Source: Burkholderia sp. Ax-1724 | GTDB lineage: Bacteria; Pseudomonadota; Gammaproteobacteria; Burkholderiales; Burkholderiaceae | NCBI RefSeq assembly: GCF_011752995.1 | Contig: NZ_VWWL01000021.1 | Coordinates: 62,001 to 126,000, forward strand | DNA: 64,000 nucleotides | Reading direction: 5' to 3' | Shown: positions 9,000 to 17,741 of the stretch, piece after piece | How the letters are laid out: the number at the start of each line of letters is the position of its first letter | How positions within the stretch are numbered: position 1 is the first letter of the stretch | Notes under the pieces: model-generated | Database searches by the model: none | What the model was told of the DNA's origin: nothing | The model's input: only the letters and a program-made list of their open reading frames with translations | Translations under genes and position numbers: made by a program

Positions 9000-10661
9000 A
9001 TGGCCATCGCAACTCCTCGCTCTGCTTTTCGTCCTACCATTCTCGCCCTTGCACTCGCCTGCGCCAGCGCGGGCGCCAGTGCCGATCCGTCTTTCGGCGG
9101 ACCGGGCCTGCTGGTCGTCAGCCGCAGCGTCTACGACAATATGTCGAGCAACGTGCAGACCGGCACGATCCTGCCGCCCGGCTGCAAGAACACCCAGGTG
9201 GGCTGCCCGAGCGGCAACGGCGCCACGAACGACGGCACCTATCCCTATGTCTTCAACAACGCGCTCTACGATGGGAGCTTCGGCATCACGGCACGCATCT
9301 TTCTGGATGCCACCACGCCGGACGGCAAAGTCGTGAACTCGCTCGAAGTGCCGAACAGCCTGCATCCCGGCGACGGCCACGACCAGCTCGTGACGAGCTT
9401 CAGCTCCAAGTCCGAGCTTGGCCTGAACCTCTCCACGGACGGCCAGTATCTGACGTTCATGGGCTATGTCGCGCCCGTCGACGCCATCGACGTGTCGAAC
9501 TCGAACACGCCGGGCGCAAACGATCCGACGAATCCGGTTGGCGAGGCGTTCTATCGCGCCGTTGCGCGCGTCGACCAGCAAGGGCATTTCACCTTCACCG
9601 AGACCAACGCGTATAGCGGCAACAACGGCCGCAACGCGATTCTCAACAACAACAATGCCAACGGCAATGGCGACGGCTTCTACTACACCGTCGGCAACGC
9701 GGGCAACGGTGCAAACCCACAGCCCGTGAACGTGATCCTTGGCGCGGGCTCGCAGTTCATCGAGGCGACGCATCAGCACGAGGCACAGCAAACGCCGGGC
9801 ACGCCCACGCCGCTCGGCAGCTTTTCCGTCACGCAGCTGGGCGCCCCGGCCGACAAGGTCGGCAAGGACGACAACTTCCGCGGCCTGACCGTGTTCAACA
9901 ACGTCGTGTACTTCACCAAGGGCAGCGGCGGCAACGGCGTGAATACGGTCTACTTCGTCGATACGACGGGCAACGCCTGCCCCTCGGGCGTGGGCGTGCC
10001 CGCACCGGGCGCGAAGCTGCCGACGCAGCCGCTCGCCTACAATCCGGCGACGGTCCAGGCGAGCGGCCTGCCAGACAATGTGTGCGTGCTAGCGGGTTTC
10101 CCCAAGACTCCTAACAAAACGGCGACCACGACGGCCTACCCGTTCGGCATCTGGTTCGCCAATGCCAACACGCTCTATGTCTCCGACGAAGGCGACGGTT
10201 ACGCGGGCGGCACCGATCTCTACACGCACGCTGCGGCTCAGACCACCGCGGGCCTGCAAAAGTGGGTGTATAACGCCGGCACGAAGTCGTGGAAGCTCGC
10301 CTACACGCTGCAAAACGGCCTCGGTCTCGGCACGGCCGACACGGTGCCGGGCTACCCGAGCGGCTCGAACAGCGCGACCGGCCTGCCCTGGGCGCCCGCC
10401 ACCGATGGCCTGCGCAATCTCACGGGTCATATCGACGGCGACGGCACGGTCACCCTCTGGGCCATTACCTCGACCGTGAGCGGCAGCGGCGATCAGGGCG
10501 CAGACCCGAACCATCTCGTCGCGATTCGCGACGTGCTGGGCAACACGACAGTGAGCGGCGCGGCGCAGGAGAGCTTCGTCACGCTGCGTAAGGCGAACTT
10601 CGGCGAGGTGCTGCGTGGCGTCTCGCTCGCGCCGGGCGCGCTCAACGGCCAGTGGTTCTGA
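9000..10661 (+). CDS. Large secreted protein, propeller-like, function unknown
   Basis: This 553-residue protein starts with a clear Sec signal peptide (hydrophobic core ILALALACASAG, cleavage near ASA-DP). The mature part is rich in Gly, Asn, Thr and Ser. It contains recurring strand-turn units such as TDGQYLTFMGYVA, FRGLTVFNNVVYFTKG, FGIWFANANTLYVSDEGDG and GTVTLWAITSTVSG, suggesting a beta-propeller. Four Cys in two pairs (CKNTQVGC; ACPSG and NVCVL) could form disulfides. The ATG at 9000 has GGAGG 8 bases upstream, better than the in-frame GTG at 8991, which overlaps that site. It is a single-gene unit closed by a strong hairpin. It is probably periplasmic or exported; no enzyme family was recognised. 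Confidence 0.8.
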   Translation: MAIATPRSAFRPTILALALACASAGASADPSFGGPGLLVVSRSVYDNMSSNVQTGTILPPGCKNTQVGCPSGNGATNDGTYPYVFNNALYDGSFGITARIFLDATTPDGKVVNSLEVPNSLHPGDGHDQLVTSFSSKSELGLNLSTDGQYLTFMGYVAPVDAIDVSNSNTPGANDPTNPVGEAFYRAVARVDQQGHFTFTETNAYSGNNGRNAILNNNNANGNGDGFYYTVGNAGNGANPQPVNVILGAGSQFIEATHQHEAQQTPGTPTPLGSFSVTQLGAPADKVGKDDNFRGLTVFNNVVYFTKGSGGNGVNTVYFVDTTGNACPSGVGVPAPGAKLPTQPLAYNPATVQASGLPDNVCVLAGFPKTPNKTATTTAYPFGIWFANANTLYVSDEGDGYAGGTDLYTHAAAQTTAGLQKWVYNAGTKSWKLAYTLQNGLGLGTADTVPGYPSGSNSATGLPWAPATDGLRNLTGHIDGDGTVTLWAITSTVSGSGDQGADPNHLVAIRDVLGNTTVSGAAQESFVTLRKANFGEVLRGVSLAPGALNGQWF

Positions 10662-10700
10662 GCACGAAGCAGTCTGAAGCAGCCTGAAGAAGTCGCGATG

Positions 10701-10738
10701 TAAGAGCGGCCGGGTGGCACGCCACCCGGCCGCTCTTA
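10701..10738 (+). terminator. 18-bp perfect hairpin terminator
   Basis: Arms 10701-10718 and 10721-10738 are perfectly complementary over 18 bp (core GCGGCCGGGTGGC), with only AC between them. It lies 40 bases after the stop of the secreted-protein gene. The arms begin TAAGAG and end CTCTTA, giving a short AT edge on either side, so it could work in both directions. Confidence 0.75.
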
Positions 10739-11138
10739 TACATGATGAATGCGCCGCGAAAGATAACGACGGCTCGCTGCCACAATCGCCCTATCGGTCG
10801 CGGGCTGCAGCTTCGTACGTCCCGACTATGCCGCGAGCATCGCGACGGACACCACGGCTCAACGACATCGGCTCCGAAACTTTCGTGAGCGTTTCGTGAG
10901 CGGGCAACAGCCCGCAAAGATTTTCGAGGACACAGCCGCGGCACGTCCAGGATGAGACTGGATCACACCACTCATCGATCATCGTGATACCGCCGAAGCA
11001 ATGGATCATTGTGCAGTTCGGGCAACGCCCAGACTCCGCACTTCGATATCGACGAAGCCAACACGCTTGTCAAGGAAGTCGTCCAGGCTATTTCCGCCAC
11101 ACCGTCATGACGCGAAGCGAGCTATGTGCCGGTCGCCG
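10739..11138. other. Intergenic stretch without a convincing gene
   Basis: About 400 bases. A 24-codon frame ending near 11107 (reading HFDIDEANTLVKEVV) looks protein-like but has no start with a ribosome site and is interrupted upstream, so it may be a gene remnant. Nothing else was recognised. Confidence 0.35.
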
Positions 11139-11480
11139 CTAATTGAATCGGTGCACCAGTTGCTCCGCATGCTCGACGGCAGCCTGGCCCTTCCCGGGGT
11201 CCTGATGAGAGCCGGGCATCGGCCGATCAGGCTCCAGGTCCATCGACGGGTCAAGGATGCTGGTGTTGGAATACAGGCAGGTCCAGTCGGGCACCTCGGG
11301 ATTACCCGGATCATGCTCGCACATCCAGTTGATGCCGCATAGGCGGCAACTGTACCGTTGGACCAGTACGGGGCGGCGCTGTAATGGACGCAGTTTCCTC
11401 GGACTGTTCAATGCACGCAGTCCGTGGTGAGGCTGGGCCATTTCACTCGCTAGCATTCGCTGACACGCTTCGCAAGCCAT
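11139..11480 (-). CDS. Small Cys-rich protein, putative zinc ribbon
   Basis: This 113-residue protein has CxxC at residues 3-6 (MACEAC), a second CxxC near 45-48 (YSCRLC) followed by another Cys in MCEHD, and a conserved-looking acidic tail (EVPDWTCLYSNTSILDPSMD, then EHAEQLVHRFN). The Cys spacing suggests a treble-clef or zinc-ribbon fold. Nothing identifies its function. It stands alone between the terminator-closed secreted-protein gene and an IclR gene. Codon use and the ordered Cys pairs support real coding; no clear ribosome site was seen at ATG 11480. Confidence 0.6.
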   Translation of the reverse strand: MACEACQRMLASEMAQPHHGLRALNSPRKLRPLQRRPVLVQRYSCRLCGINWMCEHDPGNPEVPDWTCLYSNTSILDPSMDLEPDRPMPGSHQDPGKGQAAVEHAEQLVHRFN

Positions 11481-11653
11481 CTTGGGTCGTGAAAACCGGT
11501 CGATTGAATGTTCAGGGAACGCAGATTAACACAGGAAAAAATTGTCGCCCAGCACCCATCTCGTAGCGGTGAAAATCCATTCTCACGAACTGCGAAGTAT
11601 CGGCGGAAACGGTGTGCCCGATCGCGCCACGCACGACACGCTCCCGTTGCCGT

Positions 11654-12439
11654 TCATCCCTTGCCGAGCGGCGGCCGCGTGGGGAATCCGGCCATATTGC
11701 TCAGTTGCGCCAGTTCATTGGCCGCCTCGCGCAGCAGCACCGAGTACTCGTGAATCTTCTCGGCCGTCAGCCGCACTCTCGGCCCGGCCAGGCTGATGAC
11801 GCCGACGCAGCGCGAGCCGCTCACCACCGGCGTCGCCACCGCCGACATGCGCGGCGCAAACACCTCGTCGATCATCGCATAGCCACGCACGCGCGCGGCG
11901 TGCAGGAAGCCGAGCAGCGCTTTTAGCGTCGTCGGCGCATGGGGGCCGAACTCGTTCGGCTGTCCGAAGCCCTGCTTGAGGACCAGCGCGACCGCCTGTT
12001 CGTCGGTCATCGTCATGAGCCATGCATGTCCGGTCGACGTGCACGAAAGCCGCGCGGCCTGGCCCATGTCGGGATCGTAGCGAAAACCCGTGCGCTGTCC
12101 GTCCGCTTTCCCGACCCAGATGATCGCCTCCCCGTCCACCAGCGAGAGCCGCGCGAGCTCGCCGGTCTGCGCGGCGACGCGCTCGATGATCGGCTGGGCG
12201 ATATCCGCGATACCCGTGAGGCTCAGGAATTCGAGGCCATTCGAGGTCATGCGCATCGTCAGGATGTAGCGGCTGTGATCGACCAGTTGCCTGACATACC
12301 CGCCGTCGACGAGCTCCGCGAGCACGCGGTGGCACGTGCTGCGCGGCAAGGCCAGTGCATCGGCAATGGCCAGCAGACCCGCGCCTTCGCCTTGCGAAGC
12401 GAGGAAATCGAGAATTCTCAGGCCGTTTTTAAGCGACAT
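11654..12439 (-). CDS. IclR-family transcriptional regulator
   Basis: About 261 residues with an N-terminal winged helix (residues ~3-60: GLRILDFLASQGEG, LALPRSTCHRVLAEL) and the IclR ligand domain (CTSTGHAWL, PVVSGSRCVGVISLAGP). It is divergent from the MHS transporter/dehydroquinase-like pair and most likely controls it. ATG 12439 has AAGAG eight bases upstream; the in-frame GTG at 12448 is the alternative. A 13-bp inverted repeat at 12470-12482 lies in the shared promoter region. Confidence 0.9.
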   Translation of the reverse strand: MSLKNGLRILDFLASQGEGAGLLAIADALALPRSTCHRVLAELVDGGYVRQLVDHSRYILTMRMTSNGLEFLSLTGIADIAQPIIERVAAQTGELARLSLVDGEAIIWVGKADGQRTGFRYDPDMGQAARLSCTSTGHAWLMTMTDEQAVALVLKQGFGQPNEFGPHAPTTLKALLGFLHAARVRGYAMIDEVFAPRMSAVATPVVSGSRCVGVISLAGPRVRLTAEKIHEYSVLLREAANELAQLSNMAGFPTRPPLGKG

Positions 12440-12469
12440 CTCGCGCACTCTTCATGATGTGAAATGTAA

Positions 12470-12482
12470 TTCCGGTGCGGAA
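12470..12482. promoter_or_regulatory. IclR operator candidate between iclR and MHS transporter
   Basis: TTCCG-GTG-CGGAA is a perfect inverted repeat with a 3-base spacer in the divergent intergenic region. Its location suits an IclR site controlling both directions. Confidence 0.45.
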
Positions 12483-12566
12483 CGCCCCGCCTTTGCAGCG
12501 CAAACAATAGCACCAGTTCGTCGCCACATACGAACGCCCGACCATATCGAACATTGGGGAGACACC

Positions 12567-13910
12567 ATGTCAGTTCTCGCTGACCCAGACATCGCCGCGC
12601 GTGAACGATCCGCGCACTCTCACTTGATGGCGCGTCGCGCCGTGGCGGGGGCCACCGTCGGCACCGCGCTGGAATGGTTCGACTTCGCGTTGTACGGCGC
12701 TGTCGCGGCCACGCTTTTTCCGCGGCTGTTTTTCCCGTCGCTCGACCCGACCGCCTCGCTGCTCGCGTCGCTGGCGAGCTTCTGGGCCGGGCTCGCCGCC
12801 CGCCCGCTCGGCGCGGTGATCTGCGGCATGCTCGGCGACCGCTGGGGCCGCCGCAACCTGATGCTGGTCACGGTCTCGGTGATGGGCGCGTCGTCGTTCC
12901 TGATGGGGCTGCTGCCCACTTACCAGCAGGTCGGCATCCTCGCGCCGACGCTGCTCGTCACGCTGCGCATCATCCAGGGTTTCGCGCTCGGCGGGGAATC
13001 GACGGGTGCGCAACTGATGGCGGTCGAGCATGCGTCTCCGACACGGCGCGGGCTGTATTCAGGTCTGCTTGGCATCTGCTCGCCGCTTAGCCAGATCCTC
13101 GCCAATCTCGCGCTGTTCATGCTGGCAAGCCTGCTGTCGACCGAAGACTTCGAATCCTGGGGATGGAGAGTCCCGTTCCTCGCGAGCTTCGTGCTTCTGC
13201 TGCTCGGCATCTATATCCGTATGAAGGTCAGCGAAACGCCGGCCTTCGAAGCGCTCAGAAAGAACGGCGGGCAGGCACGCGCCGCCAATCCGCTCGGCCT
13301 CGTCTGCCGCTTCCACTGGCGTACCGCGCTGCGCCTGACCTTGTTCTTCTGCGGTCCGGCAGCGCTGTTCTATCTGATCGTGGTCTTCTCGCTGAGCTAT
13401 CTGACGAAGAACCTCGGCGTGCCGAAACAGACGGGCTTCATGCTTCTGATGGTCGCCAACGTCTGCGCGATCGTGGGCGCGCTGGCGGGCGGCTATCTGA
13501 GCGACCGGATCGGACGCAAACGCGCGCTGCTGATCGGTTCGTTCTGCACACTGGTCTGCTGCCTGATCTACTTTCCGATCCTCAACCACGGATCGATCGG
13601 CATGACGATGGCCGTGATGGGCGCCTTCCTCGGCTTCACGCAATTCCAGAGCGGCATCCAGCCGGTATGGTTCGCCGAGTCCTTTCCCACCGAGGCGCGC
13701 TACACCGGTTCCGCGCTATCGTACTCGGGAGCCAACCTGCTCACCGGCGGGCCGATGCCGATCGTTGCCGTGGCGCTGCTCAATGCGTTTCACGGTTCGC
13801 CGTGGGCCATCGTCGCGGTCTGCGGCTCGCTGAACCTGCTCTCCTTCCTCATGATCGCGGTATCGCGCGAAACCCGCGACACGGCCCTCGAACGCTCCAC
13901 TACACATTGA
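12567..13910 (+). CDS. MHS-family (MFS) organic acid/H+ symporter
   Basis: This 447-residue protein has twelve predicted transmembrane segments and the metabolite:H+ symporter hallmarks: the N-terminal GTALEWFDFALYG motif, DRWGRRN in the first cytoplasmic loop, the LRIIQGFALGGE segment, and SDRIGRKRA after helix 8. It resembles shikimate (ShiA), alpha-ketoglutarate (KgtP) and related carriers. ATG 12567 follows GGGGAGA; the frame extending from 12336 overlaps the divergent IclR gene and is not real. The next gene starts four bases after the stop, so the two form an operon. The dehydroquinase-like partner hints at a cyclic hydroxy acid substrate (inference). Confidence 0.9.
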   Translation: MSVLADPDIAARERSAHSHLMARRAVAGATVGTALEWFDFALYGAVAATLFPRLFFPSLDPTASLLASLASFWAGLAARPLGAVICGMLGDRWGRRNLMLVTVSVMGASSFLMGLLPTYQQVGILAPTLLVTLRIIQGFALGGESTGAQLMAVEHASPTRRGLYSGLLGICSPLSQILANLALFMLASLLSTEDFESWGWRVPFLASFVLLLLGIYIRMKVSETPAFEALRKNGGQARAANPLGLVCRFHWRTALRLTLFFCGPAALFYLIVVFSLSYLTKNLGVPKQTGFMLLMVANVCAIVGALAGGYLSDRIGRKRALLIGSFCTLVCCLIYFPILNHGSIGMTMAVMGAFLGFTQFQSGIQPVWFAESFPTEARYTGSALSYSGANLLTGGPMPIVAVALLNAFHGSPWAIVAVCGSLNLLSFLMIAVSRETRDTALERSTTH

Positions 13911-13914
13911 AACC

Positions 13915-14361
13915 ATGACTCGCAAGCTCTACATCCTGAACGGCTCCAACCTCAACATGCTCGGCATGAGGGAGCCTCAGCTTTACGGCAGCACCACGCT
14001 GAAGGACATCGAACGGAACTGCGCCGCGCTGGCCGACACGCTCGGGTTCGACTGCGTATTCCGTCAGACCAACAGCGAAAGCACGCTGATCGACTGGACC
14101 CAGGAAGCGTTCCTGCAGGATGCCGCGCTCATCATCAATCCGGCCGGCTTTTCGTTCGGGCGAATTCCAGTGCTCGACGCGGTCAAGCTGATTCGCCGGC
14201 CGGTGGTGGAAGTGCATATCACCAATATCCACCGCCGCTCCGAGGAATACCGCCACTCGACGATCTCGGTGGCGGCCACGGCCGTGATCTGCGGGGCGGG
14301 CGCCAACGGCTACCTGCTGGCGATCCGCGCCGTTGACGACCTGTGGGGCGAGCGGAGTTGA
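13915..14361 (+). CDS. Type II 3-dehydroquinate dehydratase-like protein, altered active site
   Basis: This 148-residue protein aligns end to end with type II dehydroquinases (about 145-150 residues). Conserved positions are Asn12, Arg19, Tyr24 (REPQLYG), Asn75 (INPAG), Glu99 and His101 (VEVHITN) and the YRHSTIS segment. However, the usual NPAAYTH segment reads NPAGFSFG, so the His at about residue 81 is Phe, and the QSNHEG segment reads QTNSES. Classical enzymes dehydrate 3-dehydroquinate in the shikimate or quinate pathways. Here the catalytic Tyr/Arg pair is kept but substrate-binding positions differ, so a different cyclic acid may be the substrate. It follows the MHS transporter by four bases and lies in an IclR-controlled unit, which favours a catabolic role over aromatic biosynthesis. 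Confidence 0.82.
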   Translation: MTRKLYILNGSNLNMLGMREPQLYGSTTLKDIERNCAALADTLGFDCVFRQTNSESTLIDWTQEAFLQDAALIINPAGFSFGRIPVLDAVKLIRRPVVEVHITNIHRRSEEYRHSTISVAATAVICGAGANGYLLAIRAVDDLWGERS

Positions 14362-14366
14362 TTCCG

Positions 14367-15059
14367 CTACAGCCAGCGCCAGATGCCCGCCGCCATACCG
14401 GCGAGCGGGATATGCGCCCAGGTCGCCGCTAACCAGACGACGAGGCCGCCCAACAGAGCGTGCAACCCGAATCCACCGAACCGCGCGCGGCCGGCGACGA
14501 TAGCCGCGAACGGCAGATAGCTCGTTCTGGACTCCCAGGCGGGCCACTGATCGGGCTGGAGCCGCTCCTTCTTATGGTCCTGCAAGGCGGCGCCGACAAG
14601 CGCGAGAACGACGATGGCCGCCGCGACGATGATGCTTTTGGTCACGGGAAACACCGCGATGTGGCACAGCCCCCACAGCGCGAACGACCACATCATCGGG
14701 TGACGCGTCACCGCGTAAACGCCGAGTGCCGCTTCCGGGAACGAGCCGGGCCGGCCACCCGTGGGCAGCGCCGGGTTTCGGATCAGGGAGCCCATCAGAA
14801 GAATCGAAGCGATCAGCATGACCACGGTCACGATCGCCCAGAGCGTGTTGCCTGCTGGCCAGAGTGGCGCCGTCAGCGGTGCCTTTCGATAAGCGAGAAT
14901 CAGCCAGCCGAACGTCAGGAGTGCAATCAGCGAATAGACGCCCTGGAAGCCCGCTTCGCCAATTGCGCCGACCAGGCGGCTGCGCAACGGATGGGACAAT
15001 AGGAAATGGCTGCCGACGAAAACGACGGCAGCCGCCAGCACTGCATTGATGCTTCCCAT
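14367..15059 (-). CDS. NnrU-family integral membrane protein
   Basis: This 230-residue protein has about six transmembrane helices and the NnrU signature region: an N-terminal FVGSHFLLSHPLR, then GVYAVTRHPMMWSFALWG and the cytosolic DHKKERLQPDQW segment. NnrU-like proteins occur with denitrification and isoprenoid/carotenoid enzymes; their biochemical role is poorly defined. It converges on the dehydroquinase-like gene with six bases between the stops. The upstream region to 15425 holds only its presumed promoter. Confidence 0.85.
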   Translation of the reverse strand: MGSINAVLAAAVVFVGSHFLLSHPLRSRLVGAIGEAGFQGVYSLIALLTFGWLILAYRKAPLTAPLWPAGNTLWAIVTVVMLIASILLMGSLIRNPALPTGGRPGSFPEAALGVYAVTRHPMMWSFALWGLCHIAVFPVTKSIIVAAAIVVLALVGAALQDHKKERLQPDQWPAWESRTSYLPFAAIVAGRARFGGFGLHALLGGLVVWLAATWAHIPLAGMAAGIWRWL

Positions 15060-15425
15060 GGGCTCGGCTCCTCAAGTGTCATGAGTTCGACTTCCAGTAT
15101 GTCGATTGCCGTCTGAGTTGCCACGGATTGGTTGGAAATAGGTGGGCCGCTACAACTTCCCGGCAATTCGCGAAAAGCTGCTTGCCATATTACATGTCCT
15201 CGTACGGTTCGTTCTACCAATGCGCGGTTTGAGGAGATTGGCCACAAACCGCCGGCGGCGCTTTTCTGTCGGGTATTCGCGGGTGGCGGACGAGCGTCGG
15301 CTGGGAACAGGAGATCGTCCGCACCTCATGCCCATGGCGCTGACAAATCGCCTGCACACTGCCTCGCGAACACGCCTTCCGTTCCGACCCGCCCACATCG
15401 TTACCCGCGCGCGCCGACCACAACA
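15060..15425. other. Intergenic stretch, no gene recognised
   Basis: About 365 bases between the NnrU-like gene start and the 3' end of the dioxygenase gene. Short frames lack coding character; nothing else was recognised apart from the expected promoter of the NnrU-like gene. Confidence 0.4.
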
Positions 15426-16376
15426 TCACACGGCAATCGGCTCCAGCCGCCCGAGCAGTTCATCTTTGCGCTCCCTGAGCCAGGGCGGCAACTGGAACTC
15501 CTCGCCGAAATGTCCGGGTTCTTCGTCGATGGCAAAGCCGATATCGGTTGTCGCCGCTTCGAAAATAACGCCGCCGGGCATCTTGAAGTACATCGAACGA
15601 AAGTAGTTCCGGTCGACCGATTCCGATGTGTCGATATAGCCGAGCCCCATCAGCTTCGTCTTGAGTGCATCCTGATCGTGCTTGCTGTCCACTGCGAACG
15701 CGACGTGATGAACCGTGCCTTCGCCATAGATCGTCGAACCCTGGTGACGATCCGGCTCGTGAAGAAATTCGACGACCATCCCGGGCCCGCCCGTATGCGT
15801 CTCGAAGCGATGGTAAGGCCCGGACTCTCCGACATAGCGAAAATCGAGAACCTCGCTCATGAACGGGATCGACTCCGACACCTCGCGCAGCGAGAGCGTA
15901 ACGCTATGCACGCCGCGCACGGCAACGTCTTCCGGAATATCGTCGGTCGTGCAAGGCTGCCTCGTATCGGCGTCCGTCTCCACGAGATCGAACTCGATGC
16001 CACACGGATGCTGGAACCGTTGACGTTTTTCGCCGAAGCGCTCAGTCACCGCATCGTCGTGCGCCACGCCCATGGCGCTGAATCGTGCCCGCCAGAACCC
16101 GAGCGAATCGCGCGGCACCGAATAGTTGATGACCCGCACCTGTCCCGATCCGGCCCGGGCCTTGACGCCCTTCTGCCTGAACGGAAACGAGGTCACCAGG
16201 GTTCCCGGCTCGCCATCCGGATTGCCGTAGTACAGGTGATAGATCGGATCTTTCCCGTCGAACAATACCGTCTTCTTGACAAGCTTCTGCCCGAGAAGCT
16301 TCACATAGAAACTGACGTCCTCCTGCGCGCCGCCCACTCCCGCCGTCAGGTGATGAAATCCTTTGATCGCTACCAT
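15426..16376 (-). CDS. PcpA/LinE/MhqO-type hydroquinone ring-cleaving dioxygenase
   Basis: This 316-residue VOC protein has the family's characteristic FYVKLLGQKLVKKTVLFDG and IYHLYYG segments, close in pattern to chlorohydroquinone/hydroquinone 1,2-dioxygenases PcpA and LinE. Likely metal ligands are His8/9 in FHHLT, His223/224 in GTVHHVAF and Glu273 in GGVIFEAA. It would open a para-diphenol ring next to a hydroxyl. ATG 16376 follows a perfect AGGAGG; the longer frame to 16751 runs into the divergent LysR gene. The divergent LysR and the maleylacetate-reductase-like gene just beyond resemble the pcpA/pcpR/pcpE layout. Methylhydroquinone-type activity (MhqO) is an alternative. Confidence 0.85.
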   Translation of the reverse strand: MVAIKGFHHLTAGVGGAQEDVSFYVKLLGQKLVKKTVLFDGKDPIYHLYYGNPDGEPGTLVTSFPFRQKGVKARAGSGQVRVINYSVPRDSLGFWRARFSAMGVAHDDAVTERFGEKRQRFQHPCGIEFDLVETDADTRQPCTTDDIPEDVAVRGVHSVTLSLREVSESIPFMSEVLDFRYVGESGPYHRFETHTGGPGMVVEFLHEPDRHQGSTIYGEGTVHHVAFAVDSKHDQDALKTKLMGLGYIDTSESVDRNYFRSMYFKMPGGVIFEAATTDIGFAIDEEPGHFGEEFQLPPWLRERKDELLGRLEPIAV

Positions 16377-16646
16377 GATTGCCTCCTGCCTGAAATGGTT
16401 TCTCACATCCAATCGCGAAGATCGTGATTGATCCTGATTGGTCACCGAAAGCTTAGTCGGTACGTTTCGATTGAGAAAACATCGCCGGTTGAACGATAAG
16501 TTCGACGATGGCGAACGATCATGAAATAGCGCGCCGCGCACTGCCCGCGAGACCCGCCCTCTCGCGCCGCACGCAGTACACTGTGCCCCACCCGGCTCCG
16601 TGTGGAGCCGCAAGCGCGGCCGCAAACCATCAACAAGGCGAAAACA

Positions 16647-17567
16647 ATGCTTGACCTGAAGGACGTCTACTTCTTTGTACAGGTTGCCGACCGTGGCGGA
16701 TTCACCTCCGCCGGCGACATGCTCGGGGTCCAGAAGTCCACGCTGAGCCACCGCATCAAGGAACTCGAAGCTTTCCTGGGCGTTCGCCTGATCAACCGTA
16801 CGTCAAGGCAGTTTTCCATGACCGAGGTCGGCGCGGAGTTCTATCAATACGCGGTTGCGCTGCTGCGTAGCGCGGAAGTCGCCGAAGAAGCCATGCGCCA
16901 GCGGCTCGCCGAGCCTAGCGGGGTCATCCGCATTACCGCCCCGATCGAAATTGCGCAATACATCCTGCGCGATGTGCTGCCGGCCTTCCTGCGCGCGCAT
17001 CCGAAAGTGTCCATCCACGAAAACGCGACGGATCGCCTGGTCGACATCGTGGGCGAAGGCTACGATCTTGCGATTCGCGGACACGCTACGAGGCTTCAGG
17101 ATTCCAATCTGATTCAACGGCCGCTGACGAGCGCGCCATGGTATCTGTTTGCCAGCCCCGAATACCTCGAACAGAACCCGCCACTCGAACGTCCCGAACA
17201 GCTCGAAGCGCACACGACGCTCTCGATCGCCCGCAAAGGTCCGTCGCAATGGCAACTCCAGGGGCCGAGCGGCGAACTCGTCACGGTCCCGATCGCGCCA
17301 CGCTACCAGAGCAACAACCTGATTTCGCTCAAAGAGGCCGCGAGCACCAATCTCGGCATCGCGGCGCTGCCCGGCTATATCTGCCGCGCCGAACTGCAAG
17401 CCGGCACGCTCCGTCAGCTATTGCCCGGATGGATCGCCGCCGAAGCGCATATTTCCGCGCTGATCCCTTACCGCAAGGGACTGCTTCCGGCCGTACGATC
17501 ACTCGTCGATTTCCTCGCGGCGGAACTGCCCAGAGTGATGGCTTTCGGCCAGGCATCGACTTCCTGA
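16647..17567 (+). CDS. LysR-family transcriptional regulator
   Basis: This 306-residue protein has an N-terminal LysR helix-turn-helix (residues ~3-62, with GGFTSAGDMLGVQKSTLSHR) and a LysR substrate-binding domain ending RSLVDFLAAELP. It is divergent from the hydroquinone dioxygenase gene across a 270-base promoter region and most likely activates it. ATG 16647 was chosen because the HTH starts three residues later; an AAGG lies about 7 bases upstream. The upstream in-frame extension to 16602 is not supported. A 7-bp hairpin at 17643-17660 may end its transcript. Confidence 0.88.
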   Translation: MLDLKDVYFFVQVADRGGFTSAGDMLGVQKSTLSHRIKELEAFLGVRLINRTSRQFSMTEVGAEFYQYAVALLRSAEVAEEAMRQRLAEPSGVIRITAPIEIAQYILRDVLPAFLRAHPKVSIHENATDRLVDIVGEGYDLAIRGHATRLQDSNLIQRPLTSAPWYLFASPEYLEQNPPLERPEQLEAHTTLSIARKGPSQWQLQGPSGELVTVPIAPRYQSNNLISLKEAASTNLGIAALPGYICRAELQAGTLRQLLPGWIAAEAHISALIPYRKGLLPAVRSLVDFLAAELPRVMAFGQASTS

Positions 17568-17642
17568 GCCCACACCGCCGCGCGCTTTCCGCATGACAGC
17601 GGCGCGACGTGCGCCGTTCACGCCACGTTCGATTTTTCTGGA

Positions 17643-17660
17643 CGCTGCGTTCACGCAGCG
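17643..17660 (+). terminator. Short hairpin between lysR and Fe-ADH genes
   Basis: CGCTGCG-TTCA-CGCAGCG forms a 7-bp stem with a 4-base loop about 75 bases after the LysR stop. No T-tract follows, so this is only a weak terminator candidate. Confidence 0.3.
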
Positions 17661-17741
17661 CGTATTCCAGAACACGGCGCGATCCCCTATCCTGGTCTCC
17701 ATCGGAACATGACAGACAACGTTCTCCCTGGAGCAGAATCG

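Noticed and set aside
8835..9791. 318-codon minus-strand frame
   Set aside because: Overlaps the signal peptide and start of the secreted-protein gene, which has a proper GGAGG site; the shadow has no recognisable features.
10997..11107. Short plus-strand frame ending HFDIDEANTLVKEVV
   Set aside because: Looks protein-like but has no credible start or ribosome site and is cut by a stop upstream; kept only as a possible remnant in the intergenic note.
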